From contig NZ_CP033966.1 of assembly GCF_003854895.1 (NCBI RefSeq), forward strand, positions 186,001-250,000: 64,000 bases of DNA. Direction: 5' to 3'. The notes under the pieces are model-generated. The model was not told the DNA's origin. It saw only the letters and a list, made by a program, of their open reading frames with translations, and did not search any database. Shown here one piece after another: positions 45,886 to 54,768 of this stretch. Each line of letters opens with the position of its first letter. The stretch's first letter is position 1. The stretch is from Pigmentiphaga sp. H8. Its GTDB lineage: Bacteria; Pseudomonadota; Gammaproteobacteria; Burkholderiales; Burkholderiaceae_B. Made by a program: the position numbers and the translations under genes.

Positions 45886-47091
45886 ATGAACGATACCCGT
45901 CCTTTGCGAGGCTTGTCGGTCGTCGAATTCGGCAATTTCATCGCCGGTCCCTATGCCTGCATGCTGCTGGCCGACATGGGGGCCGACGTCATCAAGGTCG
46001 AGTCCATCGACGGCGGCGACATGGCGCGGCACACGCCGCCTTTCGTCGATGGCCACAGCGCCAGCTTCATGGCATTGAACCGCAACAAGCGCAGCATCGC
46101 ACTCGATCTCAAGACGGACGCGGGGCGCGAGGTCGCGATCCGGCTGATCCAGCGCGCCGACGCGCTGGTCGAGAATTTCCGGCCGGGCGTGATGGACAAG
46201 CTGGGCCTGGGCAAGGAGGCCATGACCGCGCTCAACCCCCGGCTGGTGTACGTGGCGGTCTCGGGATTCGGCCAGACGTCGTCGGAGCGCGGCCATGCCG
46301 CGGTGAACCTGATCATCGAGGCGGCGTCAGGGACGCTGTCGGTCAGCGGCGAGCCGGGCCGGATGCCCGTGCGCCCCGGTATCCAGACGGGCGACATGAT
46401 AGGCGCGCTGTTCGCCGCCTATGCGGCCCTGAGCGGACTGCTGGGCGCGGCCCGGCATGGCGAGGGGCGCTTCGCCGACGTCTCGCTGATCGAGGCCTCG
46501 GTCGGCGCGGCCGCCTTCGAGACCGCCGAGTACCTGGCGACCCATCGCGTTCCCCTGCCGCTGGGCAACCGGCACCGCCTGACCGCGCCCTACCAGTTGT
46601 TCGAGACGCGGGACGGCCGCCACGTCGCGCTGGGCGCGCCGAACGATGCGCTGTTCGGGCGCCTGTGCCAGGTGCTGGGGGTGGAGCCGCTGGTGGCGGA
46701 TCCGCGCTTTGCCCGCTATGCCGACAGGAAACGCCACGAGGAAGAACTGGTGCCGCTGATCCAGGCCGAGGTGGCCGGATGGGGCGCCGACGAATTGGTC
46801 CAGGCGCTGCGGCAGGCCGGTGTGCCGTGCAGTCTGGTGCGCAATTACGAGGAAGTGCTGCGTGGGGGACACGGCACCGAGCGGGGCCTGGTCGCCATCG
46901 CGCCCCACGCGGAGCTGGGCAGCTACGAGACGGTGCGCAACCCCATCCTGTTCGACCATGGGACGCCGGCCATCACGCGCGGCGCGCCGCTGCTGGGCGA
47001 GCACACCGGTGAACTGCTGGCCGAGCTGGGTTATGCGGAATCCGAGAGGCTCGCGCTGGTGGATGCTGGCGCGGCGGGAGGACGGGCGTGA
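45886..47091 (+). CDS. CaiB/BaiF family (class III) CoA transferase
   Basis: 401 residues. Typical strings are LSVVEFGNFIAGPYACMLLA, IKVESIDGGDMARHTPP, LDLKTDAGREVAIRLIQRAD, and RPGIQTGDMIGALFAAYAAL with the catalytic aspartate of the family. Transfers CoA between carboxylic acids. First gene of an operon with a CitE-like lyase (GTGA overlap), two Bug receptors and an isocitrate-lyase-like enzyme, which together suggest activation and cleavage of a hydroxy-diacid such as citramalate or malate. The ribosome site is weak. Confidence 0.92.
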   Translation: MNDTRPLRGLSVVEFGNFIAGPYACMLLADMGADVIKVESIDGGDMARHTPPFVDGHSASFMALNRNKRSIALDLKTDAGREVAIRLIQRADALVENFRPGVMDKLGLGKEAMTALNPRLVYVAVSGFGQTSSERGHAAVNLIIEAASGTLSVSGEPGRMPVRPGIQTGDMIGALFAAYAALSGLLGAARHGEGRFADVSLIEASVGAAAFETAEYLATHRVPLPLGNRHRLTAPYQLFETRDGRHVALGAPNDALFGRLCQVLGVEPLVADPRFARYADRKRHEEELVPLIQAEVAGWGADELVQALRQAGVPCSLVRNYEEVLRGGHGTERGLVAIAPHAELGSYETVRNPILFDHGTPAITRGAPLLGEHTGELLAELGYAESERLALVDAGAAGGRA

Positions 47092-47936
47092 ACGACGACC
47101 GCCACGCGAAGACCTGGTTGTTCGTGCCCGCGCATCGGCCCGAGCTGGTGGCGAAGGCCCTGGCCTCGGCGGCCGACGGCGTCATGCTCGACCTCGAGGA
47201 CGCCGTGCCGGACGAGTGCAAGGCGCAGGCCAGGGCAGCCCTGCCGGCGATCCCGCCCAGGGCGCACGGTCGGACGTGGGTACGCGTCAACGCGCGGGCC
47301 ACCGCTTGGCATGCCGATGACGTGCGGGCGGCGATGCAGGCGCCGAGCGTCCAGGGTGTGCTGTGCCCCAAGGTCGAGGACGTGGCCGACCTCATCGCGC
47401 CCGGCGTCCTGGCCGCGCGGCCGGGCATGGCACAGGGCGCGCTGGTGGAGAGCGCCTTGGGCGTCATGCGCCTGTTCGGCATGCTTGAACGGGTGCCGGA
47501 TGTGGGCATGGTCATGTTCGGGGGCGCCGAGGGCGCCGACCTCATGACCGATCTCGGCTGCGGCTGGAGCATAGACGGCCCGGAACTGCTGCATGCCCGG
47601 CAGCACACGGTGTTGTCGGCGCGGGGCTTCAAGCGCGTCGCGCTGGTGGACGGTGTCTATGCGCGCGTGGACGACACGGAAGGGCTTGCGCGCGACACCC
47701 GGTTGTCGCGCGGCCTGGGCTTTCGCGCCCGGGCCGTGGTCCATCCCTCGCAGATAGCCGTGGTCAACGATATCTATGCGCCGACGGTCGACGAAACCGC
47801 CTGGGCCACCGAGGTCGTCCAGGTCTTCGAGGCCGCGGTCGACCATGGCACGGCCGCTCTGCGCCTGCGCGGCCGGCTGGTCGATGCGGCGATGTACAAG
47901 GCGGCCCGCCTGACGTTGGGCAAGAGCGATCAATAA
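47088..47936 (+). CDS. CitE-like acyl-CoA lyase (HpcH/HpaI/CitE family)
   Basis: 282 residues from a GTG overlapping the CoA-transferase stop. TIM-barrel lyase: LFVPAHRPELVAKALA, GVMLDLEDAVPDECKAQAR, arginine in WVRVNARA, metal-binding E and D in GALVESALGVMRLF and FGGAEGADLMTDLG. The C-terminal lid (ARAVVHPSQIAVVND) is also conserved. Homologues cleave citramalyl-CoA, malyl-CoA or citryl-CoA; with the coupled CoA transferase a citramalyl-CoA or malyl-CoA lyase role is the best guess. Confidence 0.9.
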   Translation: MNDDRHAKTWLFVPAHRPELVAKALASAADGVMLDLEDAVPDECKAQARAALPAIPPRAHGRTWVRVNARATAWHADDVRAAMQAPSVQGVLCPKVEDVADLIAPGVLAARPGMAQGALVESALGVMRLFGMLERVPDVGMVMFGGAEGADLMTDLGCGWSIDGPELLHARQHTVLSARGFKRVALVDGVYARVDDTEGLARDTRLSRGLGFRARAVVHPSQIAVVNDIYAPTVDETAWATEVVQVFEAAVDHGTAALRLRGRLVDAAMYKAARLTLGKSDQ

Positions 47937-47955
47937 CGATAGGGAAGGAGACACC

Positions 47956-48948
47956 ATGCACAGGAAGACCGGTCGATCGGATGCCCTCTGCATCCTGCTG
48001 CCCGCCGCGGCCGCGTTGCTGATATCCCCGCTCGCGTCGGGGCAGGAAAACCATGCCCGGCCGATACGCATGATCGTGCCGTTCTCGGCGGGCGCGTCCC
48101 CCGACGTCATGACTCGCATCGTCGCCGATACGCTGAGCCGGCAGCTCGGCACGCCGGTCATTGTCGAGAACAAGGCTGGCGCGGGCGGCAACATCGGCGC
48201 GGAATACGCCGCCCGGCAGCCGGGCGACGGCCACACCATCTTCGTGGGCAGCACGGCGAACCTGGCGGTGAACAAGACCCTGTACGCGCAGCTGCCCTAC
48301 GATCCGGAGCGCGATTTCCGCCCCGTCAGCATCGCCTGGGTGACCCGCAACGTGCTGATCGTGCCGGCCGGCGCGCCCTATCGTTCGGTGCAGGACGTGA
48401 TCGCCCGGGCCCGCACCGAACCCGGCAAGCTCACCTATGGATCGCCGGGGCCGGGCACCGCGGGCCACCTGATCGGCGAGCTGTTCCAGACCGCCACGCA
48501 CACCAAGGTGACCCACGTTCCCTACAAGGGACAGAACCAGGTCGTGACCGACCTCTTGGGCGGGCACATCGATTTTTCCTTCGAGACCATAGGCAGCGCG
48601 CTGCCCAACATCGAGTCCGGCAAGGTCCGGGCCCTGGCCATCACCGGGGCGGATCGCCATCCCAAGCTGCCCGACACGCCCACCTTCTCGGAGGCCGGCG
48701 TACCCAGCGTGGACCGGCTGCAAGGCTGGGCCATGTTCGCCGTGCCGGCCTCGACCCCGCCCGGTGTGGTCCAGCGCGTGCAGTCGGAGCTGGCGAAGGC
48801 GCTGGCCGACGAGGCGACACGCGCCAAGCTGACCGGGCTGGGCGTCGATCTGCGCATCACCACGCCCGAGCAGACGCGCCAGTTCCTGAAGGAAGAAGTC
48901 GAACACTGGGGCGCAGTGGTCCGCAGCGCCGGCATCCGCTTCGATTGA
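47956..48948 (+). CDS. Tripartite tricarboxylate transporter (Bug) substrate-binding protein
   Basis: 330-residue TctC/Bug receptor with signal peptide (ALCILLPAAAALLISPLASG), RPIRMIVPFSAGASPDVMTR, GAEYAARQPGDGHTIF and VPYKGQNQVVTDLLGG. Third gene of the LacI-controlled operon with a GGAAGGAG ribosome site. It is followed 24 bp later by a second Bug gene. No TctAB nearby. Confidence 0.9.
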   Translation: MHRKTGRSDALCILLPAAAALLISPLASGQENHARPIRMIVPFSAGASPDVMTRIVADTLSRQLGTPVIVENKAGAGGNIGAEYAARQPGDGHTIFVGSTANLAVNKTLYAQLPYDPERDFRPVSIAWVTRNVLIVPAGAPYRSVQDVIARARTEPGKLTYGSPGPGTAGHLIGELFQTATHTKVTHVPYKGQNQVVTDLLGGHIDFSFETIGSALPNIESGKVRALAITGADRHPKLPDTPTFSEAGVPSVDRLQGWAMFAVPASTPPGVVQRVQSELAKALADEATRAKLTGLGVDLRITTPEQTRQFLKEEVEHWGAVVRSAGIRFD

Positions 48949-48972
48949 CAAGAACCCACGAGGAGACATCCG

Positions 48973-49944
48973 ATGAAATACTTGCCGCTTGCCGTGCTCG
49001 GCGCATCGCTGGCCGCGCCGACGCTTGCCGCCGCCCGCGACGCCGGGGCATTTCCGTCGCACCCGATCACCATCGTTGTGCCCTTCGCCGCTGGCGGCAG
49101 CACCGACACGCTCGCGCGGTCCGTCGCGCAGAAGCTGGGGGAGCGCCTGGGTACGACGGTCGTGGTCGAGAACAAGGCGGGCGCGGCGGGTGCCATCGGT
49201 GCCCAGGCGGTGGCCGCGGCGGCGCCGGACGGCCATACGCTGCTGGTGGCCACCACCAGCACGCACAGCATCCTGCCGGCGCTGCGCAAGCTGTCCTACG
49301 ACAGCGACGCCAGTTTCGAGCCCGTCATCGGACTGGGCACCGCGCCCAACGTGCTGGTCGTCAGCCCGACGCTGCCGGTGTCCAACATCGCGGAGTTCAT
49401 CCGCTACGCGAAACAGAACCCAGGCAAACTCAGCTTTTCCTCCAGCGGCGCGGGCACCATCACCCACCTGATCGGCGAGAACTTCAAGCTGCTGGCCGGC
49501 ATCGATGCCGTGCACATCCCCTACAAGACCGGCGTGCAGGCCGTGCCCGACATCACCTCGGGCCGCGTCAGCTTCGCCTTCGACAGCGTGGTGTGGACCC
49601 TGCCCCAGGCGCGGCAGGAAAAGGTCAAGGCCCTGGCGATCACCAGCGCCGCGCGTTCGCCGCTGGCGCCCGAGCTGCCCACGCTGAGCGAAAGTGGCCT
49701 GAGCGGCTTCGAGGGCATCACCTGGTTCGGCATCATGGCGCCCAAGGGTGTGCCGGCGCCGGTGGTCGGCAAACTGAACACCGAAATCAACGCCATCCTG
49801 CAGGACCCCGCCATTAGGAAGCAGCTCGAAGCACAGGGCGCGGAGCCCATGGGCGGCGCGCCGGGCCGGCTTTCCGCGCTGATGCGCGCGGAGGCGGAGA
49901 AATGGCAGTCCGTCATCAAGGCGGCAAAAGTTACCTTGGAGTAG
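48973..49944 (+). CDS. Tripartite tricarboxylate transporter (Bug) substrate-binding protein (second in tandem)
   Basis: 323-residue TctC/Bug receptor with signal peptide (YLPLAVLGASLAAPTLAAA), HPITIVVPFAAGGSTDTLAR, GAQAVAAAAPDGHTLL and IPYKTGVQAVPDITSG. Clearly paralogous to the preceding gene but well diverged, so the pair may have different ligands or one may be a sensor. The following enzyme gene starts 5 bp downstream. Confidence 0.9.
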   Translation: MKYLPLAVLGASLAAPTLAAARDAGAFPSHPITIVVPFAAGGSTDTLARSVAQKLGERLGTTVVVENKAGAAGAIGAQAVAAAAPDGHTLLVATTSTHSILPALRKLSYDSDASFEPVIGLGTAPNVLVVSPTLPVSNIAEFIRYAKQNPGKLSFSSSGAGTITHLIGENFKLLAGIDAVHIPYKTGVQAVPDITSGRVSFAFDSVVWTLPQARQEKVKALAITSAARSPLAPELPTLSESGLSGFEGITWFGIMAPKGVPAPVVGKLNTEINAILQDPAIRKQLEAQGAEPMGGAPGRLSALMRAEAEKWQSVIKAAKVTLE

Positions 49945-49949
49945 GCAGC

Positions 49950-50816
49950 ATGCAAGAGTTCGAGAACACCCAAAGCTTTCGCCAACTGGTTCAGACCGAG
50001 CGCCCGCTGGTGCTGCCGGGCGCGCACGATGCCCTGTCCGCGCTGCTGATCAGGCAGGCCGGTTTCAAGGCCTATTTCATCGGCGGCTTTCCCCTGGTGG
50101 GCGCGCGCTACGGGCTGCCCGACATCGGTCTGGCCGCGCTGGGCGAAATCGCGGCCGGCATCCGCGACATCATGGCCGCATCCGACCTGCCGGTGCTGGT
50201 GGACGTGGACAATGGCTATGGCGATATCAAGAACGTCGTCCACTCGGTCCACACCTACGAGAAGCTCGGCGCCCAGGCACTGTTCTTCGAGGACCAGGTC
50301 TCGCCCAAGCGGTGCGGGCACATCGCCGGCAAGACGCTGCTGTCCACCGAGGACATGGAGACCCGCATCCGCGCCGCGGCCGAGAACCGGCTGAACCCGG
50401 ACACCTTCATCATCGCCCGTACCGACGCGCGCGAGGTCTACGACCTGGACGAGGCGCTGCGGCGCGGCGAGCGCTACGCGAAAGCCGGCGCCGACGGCAT
50501 CTTCATCGAGGCGCCCGAATCGGTCGAGGAACTGGAGACCATAGGCAAGTCGCTGGACGCCACGCTCATGGCCAACATGCTCGAAGGCGGCCGCACGCCC
50601 ATCCTGCGGCCCGCCGAACTCGAACAACTGGGCTTTCGCATCGTGATCTACGGCATCAATCTCCTGATGCATGCCACGAAGACCATGCGCGAGTGCCTGG
50701 AAGACATCCGTTCGGGCGAACTCAGGCTGACCGGCCGCGGCGTGAGTTTCGAGGAATACAAACGGATCGTCGGCTTCTATGACTGGGCCGCGCTCGAAGA
50801 TCGCTACGCCAGATAA
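49950..50816 (+). CDS. Isocitrate lyase/PEP mutase superfamily carbon-carbon lyase
   Basis: 288 residues. Family hallmarks: LPVLVDVDNGYGD (metal-binding), ALFFEDQVSPKRCGHIAGKT with the KRCGH version of the isocitrate-lyase KKCGH loop, and FIIARTDAREVYDLDEALRR. Candidates are 2-methylisocitrate lyase-like, 2,3-dimethylmalate lyase or oxaloacetate decarboxylase. The start was taken at 49950 (MQEFENTQSF) after TTGGAG. Products would be pyruvate or succinate plus a small acid, which fits the operon. The exact substrate is not readable. Confidence 0.88.
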   Translation: MQEFENTQSFRQLVQTERPLVLPGAHDALSALLIRQAGFKAYFIGGFPLVGARYGLPDIGLAALGEIAAGIRDIMAASDLPVLVDVDNGYGDIKNVVHSVHTYEKLGAQALFFEDQVSPKRCGHIAGKTLLSTEDMETRIRAAAENRLNPDTFIIARTDAREVYDLDEALRRGERYAKAGADGIFIEAPESVEELETIGKSLDATLMANMLEGGRTPILRPAELEQLGFRIVIYGINLLMHATKTMRECLEDIRSGELRLTGRGVSFEEYKRIVGFYDWAALEDRYAR

Positions 50817-50833
50817 TCCCGTGGAGTAACGCC

Positions 50834-51145
50834 ATGTTGTATGTCTTCCATCTGCTGGACAACAGGCAGCCGGGCATTCCCGAACTCCGGGCGAGCGTGC
50901 GGCCGGACCACAAGCAATACCTGGAGCGCGTCCGGGACCGGATCGCGTTCGCCGGTCCGCTGCTGGGCGGGGGAGGCGACGAGGACTTCGTCGGCAGCCT
51001 GCTCGTCATCGATTTCGACAGCGAAGCGGACGCGCGGGCCTGGCTCGAGGGCGAACCGTTCACCCGCGCCGGCGTGTACGGCGAGCGGCGGATGCATGCG
51101 TTCCAGAGCCTGTGGCCGCAGCGGGCGGGGTTCGTTGCGGGGTGA
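50834..51145 (+). CDS. YciI-like protein
   Basis: 103-residue ferredoxin-like alpha/beta barrel protein of the YciI/DGPF family. It has the conserved RPDHKQYLERVRDRI with the active-site-like histidine, and GSLLVIDFDSEADARAWLEG with EPFTRAGVY. Last gene of the LacI-controlled operon with a GTGGAG ribosome site. YciI proteins often accompany catabolic operons as small hydrolases or isomerases; the role here is unknown. Confidence 0.85.
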   Translation: MLYVFHLLDNRQPGIPELRASVRPDHKQYLERVRDRIAFAGPLLGGGGDEDFVGSLLVIDFDSEADARAWLEGEPFTRAGVYGERRMHAFQSLWPQRAGFVAG

Positions 51146-51155
51146 ACCGGCAGGC

Positions 51156-51473
51156 TCAGCGGGGCTGGAAGATGATGATGCCCATGCCGGCCAACGCCAC
51201 CGCCGCGCCCGCCACGTCCCACGAGGTGGGCCGTATGCCGTCCACGGCCCACAGCCATACGATGGCGGCGCCGATGTAGACGCCCCCATAGGCGGCATAG
51301 ACCCGGCCGGCCGCGGTGGGATGCAGGGTCAGCAGCCAGGCGAACAGCGCCAGGCTGGCCGCCGCGGGAAGCAGCAGCCAGGCGGAGCGGCCTTCCCGCA
51401 GCCACAAGTAGGGAAGGTAGCAGCCGACGATCTCCGCCAAGGCGGTGGCGACGTAGAGAAGAAAGGTGCGCAT
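51156..51473 (-). CDS. YnfA/UPF0060 family membrane protein
   Basis: 105 residues with four membrane helices (LLYVATALAEIVGCYLPYLW, LLLPAAASLALFAWLLTL, VYAAYGGVYIGAAIVWLWAV, VAGAAVALAGMGIIIFQP). The glutamate in ALAEIVGCY and the RVYAAYGGVYI loop are family signatures. Related to small multidrug resistance proteins in fold; transport activity is suggested but not established. It is converged upon by the YciI gene and lies downstream of aceE on the same strand. Confidence 0.9.
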   Translation of the reverse strand: MRTFLLYVATALAEIVGCYLPYLWLREGRSAWLLLPAAASLALFAWLLTLHPTAAGRVYAAYGGVYIGAAIVWLWAVDGIRPTSWDVAGAAVALAGMGIIIFQPR

Positions 51474-51501
51474 GCCGGCATTGTGGCATGCCTCTCTTCG
51501 T

Positions 51502-54171
51502 TCACACCGCGGCCGGATCCGGCTTGTCGGCGGCTATGCCGTAGCGCTGCATGGCCTGGGTTACCGTGGCCGGCGGGATGGCGCCTTCGTCGGCCAGGGC
51601 CTTCAGCGTCGCGACCACGATGAAGTGCCGGTCCACCTCGAAGAAGCTCCGCAGCGACTCTCGAGTGTCGGAGCGCCCGAATCCGTCGGTGCCCAGCGCG
51701 ACGAAGCGGCGGCCGCCGACGAAGGGGCGGATCTGGTCGGCCACGATCTTCATGTAGTCGGTCGCGGCCACGATGGGGCCCTGGCGCCCGGCCAGGCACT
51801 GTTGCACGTAGGGTGCGCGTGGCGCGGCCTCGGGATGCAGCAGGTTCCAGCGTTCGGCGGCCAGGCCGTTGCGCCGCAGCTCGGTCAGGCTGGTGGCGCT
51901 CCAGACGTCGGCGGCGACGGAATAGTCGTTCTCCAGCAGCTCGGCCGCCGCGATGACCTCGCGCAGGATGGCGCCGCTGCCCAGCAACTGCGCGCGGGGA
52001 CGCGCCGCCGGGGCAGCGGATGCGCGGAACAGGTACAGGCCTTTCAGGATGCCTTCCCGGTCCGGCTCGCGCAGGGCGGGGTGGGGGTAGTTTTCGTTCA
52101 GCAGCGTGATGTAGTAGTAGATGTCTTCCTGTTCGACGTACATCCGGCGCAGCCCGTCCTGGATGATGACCGCCAGTTCGTACGAGAAGGTGGGGTCGTA
52201 CGAGACGCAGCTGGGAATGACCGAGGACAGCACGTGGCTGTGCCCGTCGTCGTGCTGCAGGCCCTCGCCCATCAGCGTCGTGCGGCCGGACGTGGCGCCC
52301 AGCAGAAAGCCCCGCGTGCGCGCGTCGGCGGCCGCCCAGGCAAGATCGCCCACGCGCTGCAGGCCGAACATGGAATAGAAGATGTAGAAGGGGATGGTGG
52401 CGAGGCCGTGGGTGCTGTACGAGGTCCCAGCGGCGATCCAGGACGAGATGGCGCCCGATTCGTTGATGCCTTCCTGGAGGATCTGGCCATCGCGCGCTTC
52501 CCTGTAGTAGCTGAGCTGGCCGGCATCCTGCGGGGTATAGAGCTGGCCCAGGTGCGAATGGATGCCGATCTGCCGGAACAGGCCTTCCATGCCGAAGGTG
52601 CGCGATTCGTCGGGCACGATGGGGATGACCAGCGGACCCAGCGCCGGGTCCTTCAGCAAGGTGCTCAGGATGCGCACGAAGGCCATGGTGGTGGAGGCGC
52701 CGCGTTCGCCGGTGTCCTTCAAGTGGGCGGCGAAGGCATCGAGCGCGGGGATAGGCAGCGGGGCCATGGCGCCGCTGCGTGCGGGGACATGGCCACCCAG
52801 GCTGGCCCGCCGTTCGGCCAGGTAGCGCGCCTCCTGGCTGCCCGGCTCGGGCTTCAGGTAGGGCAGGTCGGCCAGTTGCTCGTCGGTCAGCGGCAGCGAG
52901 AAGCGGTCGCGGAAGGCCCGGACCGAGTTGTCCGCCATCTTCTTCAATTGATGGTTGATGTTCTGTCCCTCGCCCGACTCCCCCATGCCGAAGCCTTTCA
53001 CCGTCTTGGCCAGGACCACGGTGGGCTGGCCCGCGTGCGTGGTGGCGGCCGCATAGGCGGCATGGACTTTCTCGTGGTCGTGGCCGCCGCGCGCCAACTG
53101 CCAGATCTCGTCGTCCGTCAGATGCGCGACCATCTCCAGCAGTTCCGGATACTTGCCGAAGAAGTGCTGGCGCACGTAGGCGCCGTCCTGCGACTTGAAG
53201 GTCTGGTAGTCGCCGTCCACGCACTCCATCATCCGGCGGCGCAGGAGGCCGCCCTGGTCGCGGGCCAGGAGGGCATCCCAGCCGCCACCCCAGATGACCT
53301 TGATGACGTTCCAGCCCGCGGCCCTGAACGTGCCCTCCAGTTCCTGGATGACCTTGCCGTTGCCGCGCACCGGACCGTCCAGCCGCTGCAGGTTGCAGTT
53401 GACGACGAAGATCAGGTTGTCCAGTTTCTCCCGTCCGGCCAGCGCGATGGCCGCCAGCGATTCGGGCTGATCCATTTCGCCGTCGCCCAGGAAGGCCCAG
53501 ACCTTGCGCCCCTGCTGGAGCTTGAGGCCGCGATAGTCCAGGTAGCGCATATAGCGCGCCTGATAGGCGGCGGTCAGCGGGCCCAGGCCCATGGAAACCG
53601 TGGGGAATTGCCAGAAATCCGGCATGAGCCGGGGATGGGGATAGGACGACAGGCCGGGGCGTCCGGCTTCCCGCCGGAAATCGTCCAGGCGGGTTTCGTC
53701 GATGCGGCCTTCGATATAGGCGCGGCCGTAGATGCCGGGAGCGGAGTGCCCCTGGATGTAGACCAGGTCGCCGGCGAAGGTATCGGTCCGGCCGCGGAAG
53801 AAGTGGTCGAAGCCGACGTCGTACAGCGCCGCGGCTGACGCGTAGGTCGCGATGTGCCCGCCGACGTTGGAATGTTGGCCGGCGCGCAGCACCATGGCCA
53901 TCGCGTTCCAGCGCACGTAGGCGCTTAGCCGGCGTTCGATGGCCAGGTCGCCGGGGTACAGGGGCTGGCGCGCGCGGGCAATGGTGTTGACGTAGGGCGT
54001 GGTGACCCGGCCGTGCAGGCTGCCGTGCTGCGCCACGTCCTCGTCCAGCAACTGGTCTATCAGGAAGTGCGCGCGATCGCGGCCTTCCACCGCCACGACG
54101 GCTTCCATGGCGTCCAGCCACTCTCGGGTTTCCTGGGGATCGATGTCGATGGGTGATGTCGGTTGGGACAT
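51502..54171 (-). CDS. Homodimeric pyruvate dehydrogenase E1 (aceE) paralogue
   Basis: 889-residue ThDP-dependent 2-oxoacid dehydrogenase E1, full length (E. coli AceE 887). The ThDP/Mg motif is intact (AFLGDGEMDQPESLAAI with NCNLQRLDGPVRGNGKV), as are the activating glutamate region EGINESGAISSW and the catalytic histidine strip GLQHDDGHSHVLSSV. No E2 or E3 genes are nearby, so it is either a second E1 using the housekeeping E2/E3 or, like Pseudomonas MdeB, specific for another acid such as 2-oxobutyrate. It diverges from a marR gene with two operator-like palindromes between. Confidence 0.93.
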   Translation of the reverse strand: MSQPTSPIDIDPQETREWLDAMEAVVAVEGRDRAHFLIDQLLDEDVAQHGSLHGRVTTPYVNTIARARQPLYPGDLAIERRLSAYVRWNAMAMVLRAGQHSNVGGHIATYASAAALYDVGFDHFFRGRTDTFAGDLVYIQGHSAPGIYGRAYIEGRIDETRLDDFRREAGRPGLSSYPHPRLMPDFWQFPTVSMGLGPLTAAYQARYMRYLDYRGLKLQQGRKVWAFLGDGEMDQPESLAAIALAGREKLDNLIFVVNCNLQRLDGPVRGNGKVIQELEGTFRAAGWNVIKVIWGGGWDALLARDQGGLLRRRMMECVDGDYQTFKSQDGAYVRQHFFGKYPELLEMVAHLTDDEIWQLARGGHDHEKVHAAYAAATTHAGQPTVVLAKTVKGFGMGESGEGQNINHQLKKMADNSVRAFRDRFSLPLTDEQLADLPYLKPEPGSQEARYLAERRASLGGHVPARSGAMAPLPIPALDAFAAHLKDTGERGASTTMAFVRILSTLLKDPALGPLVIPIVPDESRTFGMEGLFRQIGIHSHLGQLYTPQDAGQLSYYREARDGQILQEGINESGAISSWIAAGTSYSTHGLATIPFYIFYSMFGLQRVGDLAWAAADARTRGFLLGATSGRTTLMGEGLQHDDGHSHVLSSVIPSCVSYDPTFSYELAVIIQDGLRRMYVEQEDIYYYITLLNENYPHPALREPDREGILKGLYLFRASAAPAARPRAQLLGSGAILREVIAAAELLENDYSVAADVWSATSLTELRRNGLAAERWNLLHPEAAPRAPYVQQCLAGRQGPIVAATDYMKIVADQIRPFVGGRRFVALGTDGFGRSDTRESLRSFFEVDRHFIVVATLKALADEGAIPPATVTQAMQRYGIAADKPDPAAV

Positions 54172-54225
54172 GAGGGCGCTCCACTAAGGCTGCTGGCCTG
54201 GGGGTCGCCCGCGGCCACGCATATG

Positions 54226-54239
54226 ATTGCAATTACAAT
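54226..54239. promoter_or_regulatory. MarR-type operator candidate 1
   Basis: ATTGCAATTACAAT, a near-perfect 14-bp palindrome 55 bp upstream of aceE. It is the exact reverse complement of the site at 55867-55880. An additional half-site AATGCAATT follows at 54247-54255. Confidence 0.65.
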
Positions 54240-54273
54240 GATAGCAAATGCAATTCTAAACCCTGCCCATATA

Positions 54274-54287
54274 ATTGCAACTGCAAT
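54274..54287. promoter_or_regulatory. MarR-type operator candidate 2
   Basis: ATTGCAACTGCAAT, the same motif with one core change, 20 bp upstream of the marR ATG. Position between divergent aceE and marR fits autorepression. Confidence 0.65.
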
Positions 54288-54306
54288 ATCAACCCACGGA
54301 GCATTC

Positions 54307-54768
54307 ATGGCCGCACAGCAAGCCGATCTTTGGTTCTCGTTCGTCCGCGCGCATCGCTGGATGATCCGGGAGATCGAGCGCCGCCTTGCCGCCGCGGACC
54401 TGCCTCCCTATGCCTGGTACGACGCCTTGTGGGGGCTGGAAAGCGGTCCCGGCGGCACCCGCCGCATGCACGAGCTGGCCGACGTCCTGGCCATCGAGCG
54501 CTACAACCTGACGCGGCTGGTGGATCGCCTGGAGCGCGAGGGGCTGGTCACGCGGGCGCGTTCGGCCGAGGACGGCCGGGCGGCCTACGCCTCGATCACC
54601 AAGGAGGGGCGCGCGCTGCGCCGCAAGATGTGGAAGGTGTACGAGACCGCCGTGGACGAACTTTTCCTGTCCCGGTTCAGCGGCGCCGAACGGGACCTGT
54701 TCGCCAAGGCGCTGGACCATGCCGCGGCGGACGCCAGGCGGTCGATGGAGGCGGGCGGCGCCGGCTAG
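54307..54768 (+). CDS. MarR-family transcriptional regulator
   Basis: 153 residues from the ATG at 54307 with a CGGAG ribosome site. Winged helix with GGTRRMHELADVLAIERYNL, TRLVDRLEREGLVTRARSAE and the wing DGRAAYASITKEGRALRR. Divergent from the aceE paralogue and convergent with the E1-like gene, with which it shares a CTAG containing both stop codons. Repeated ATTGNAATTGCAAT-type sites on both sides make it the likely controller of aceE, itself, the E1-like gene and the GST-SMR pair. Confidence 0.9.
   Translation: MAAQQADLWFSFVRAHRWMIREIERRLAAADLPPYAWYDALWGLESGPGGTRRMHELADVLAIERYNLTRLVDRLEREGLVTRARSAEDGRAAYASITKEGRALRRKMWKVYETAVDELFLSRFSGAERDLFAKALDHAAADARRSMEAGGAG

Noticed and set aside
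51466..53838. Long plus-strand open frame across the aceE paralogue
   Set aside because: Same kind of antisense artefact; the aceE reading is conserved over its whole length.
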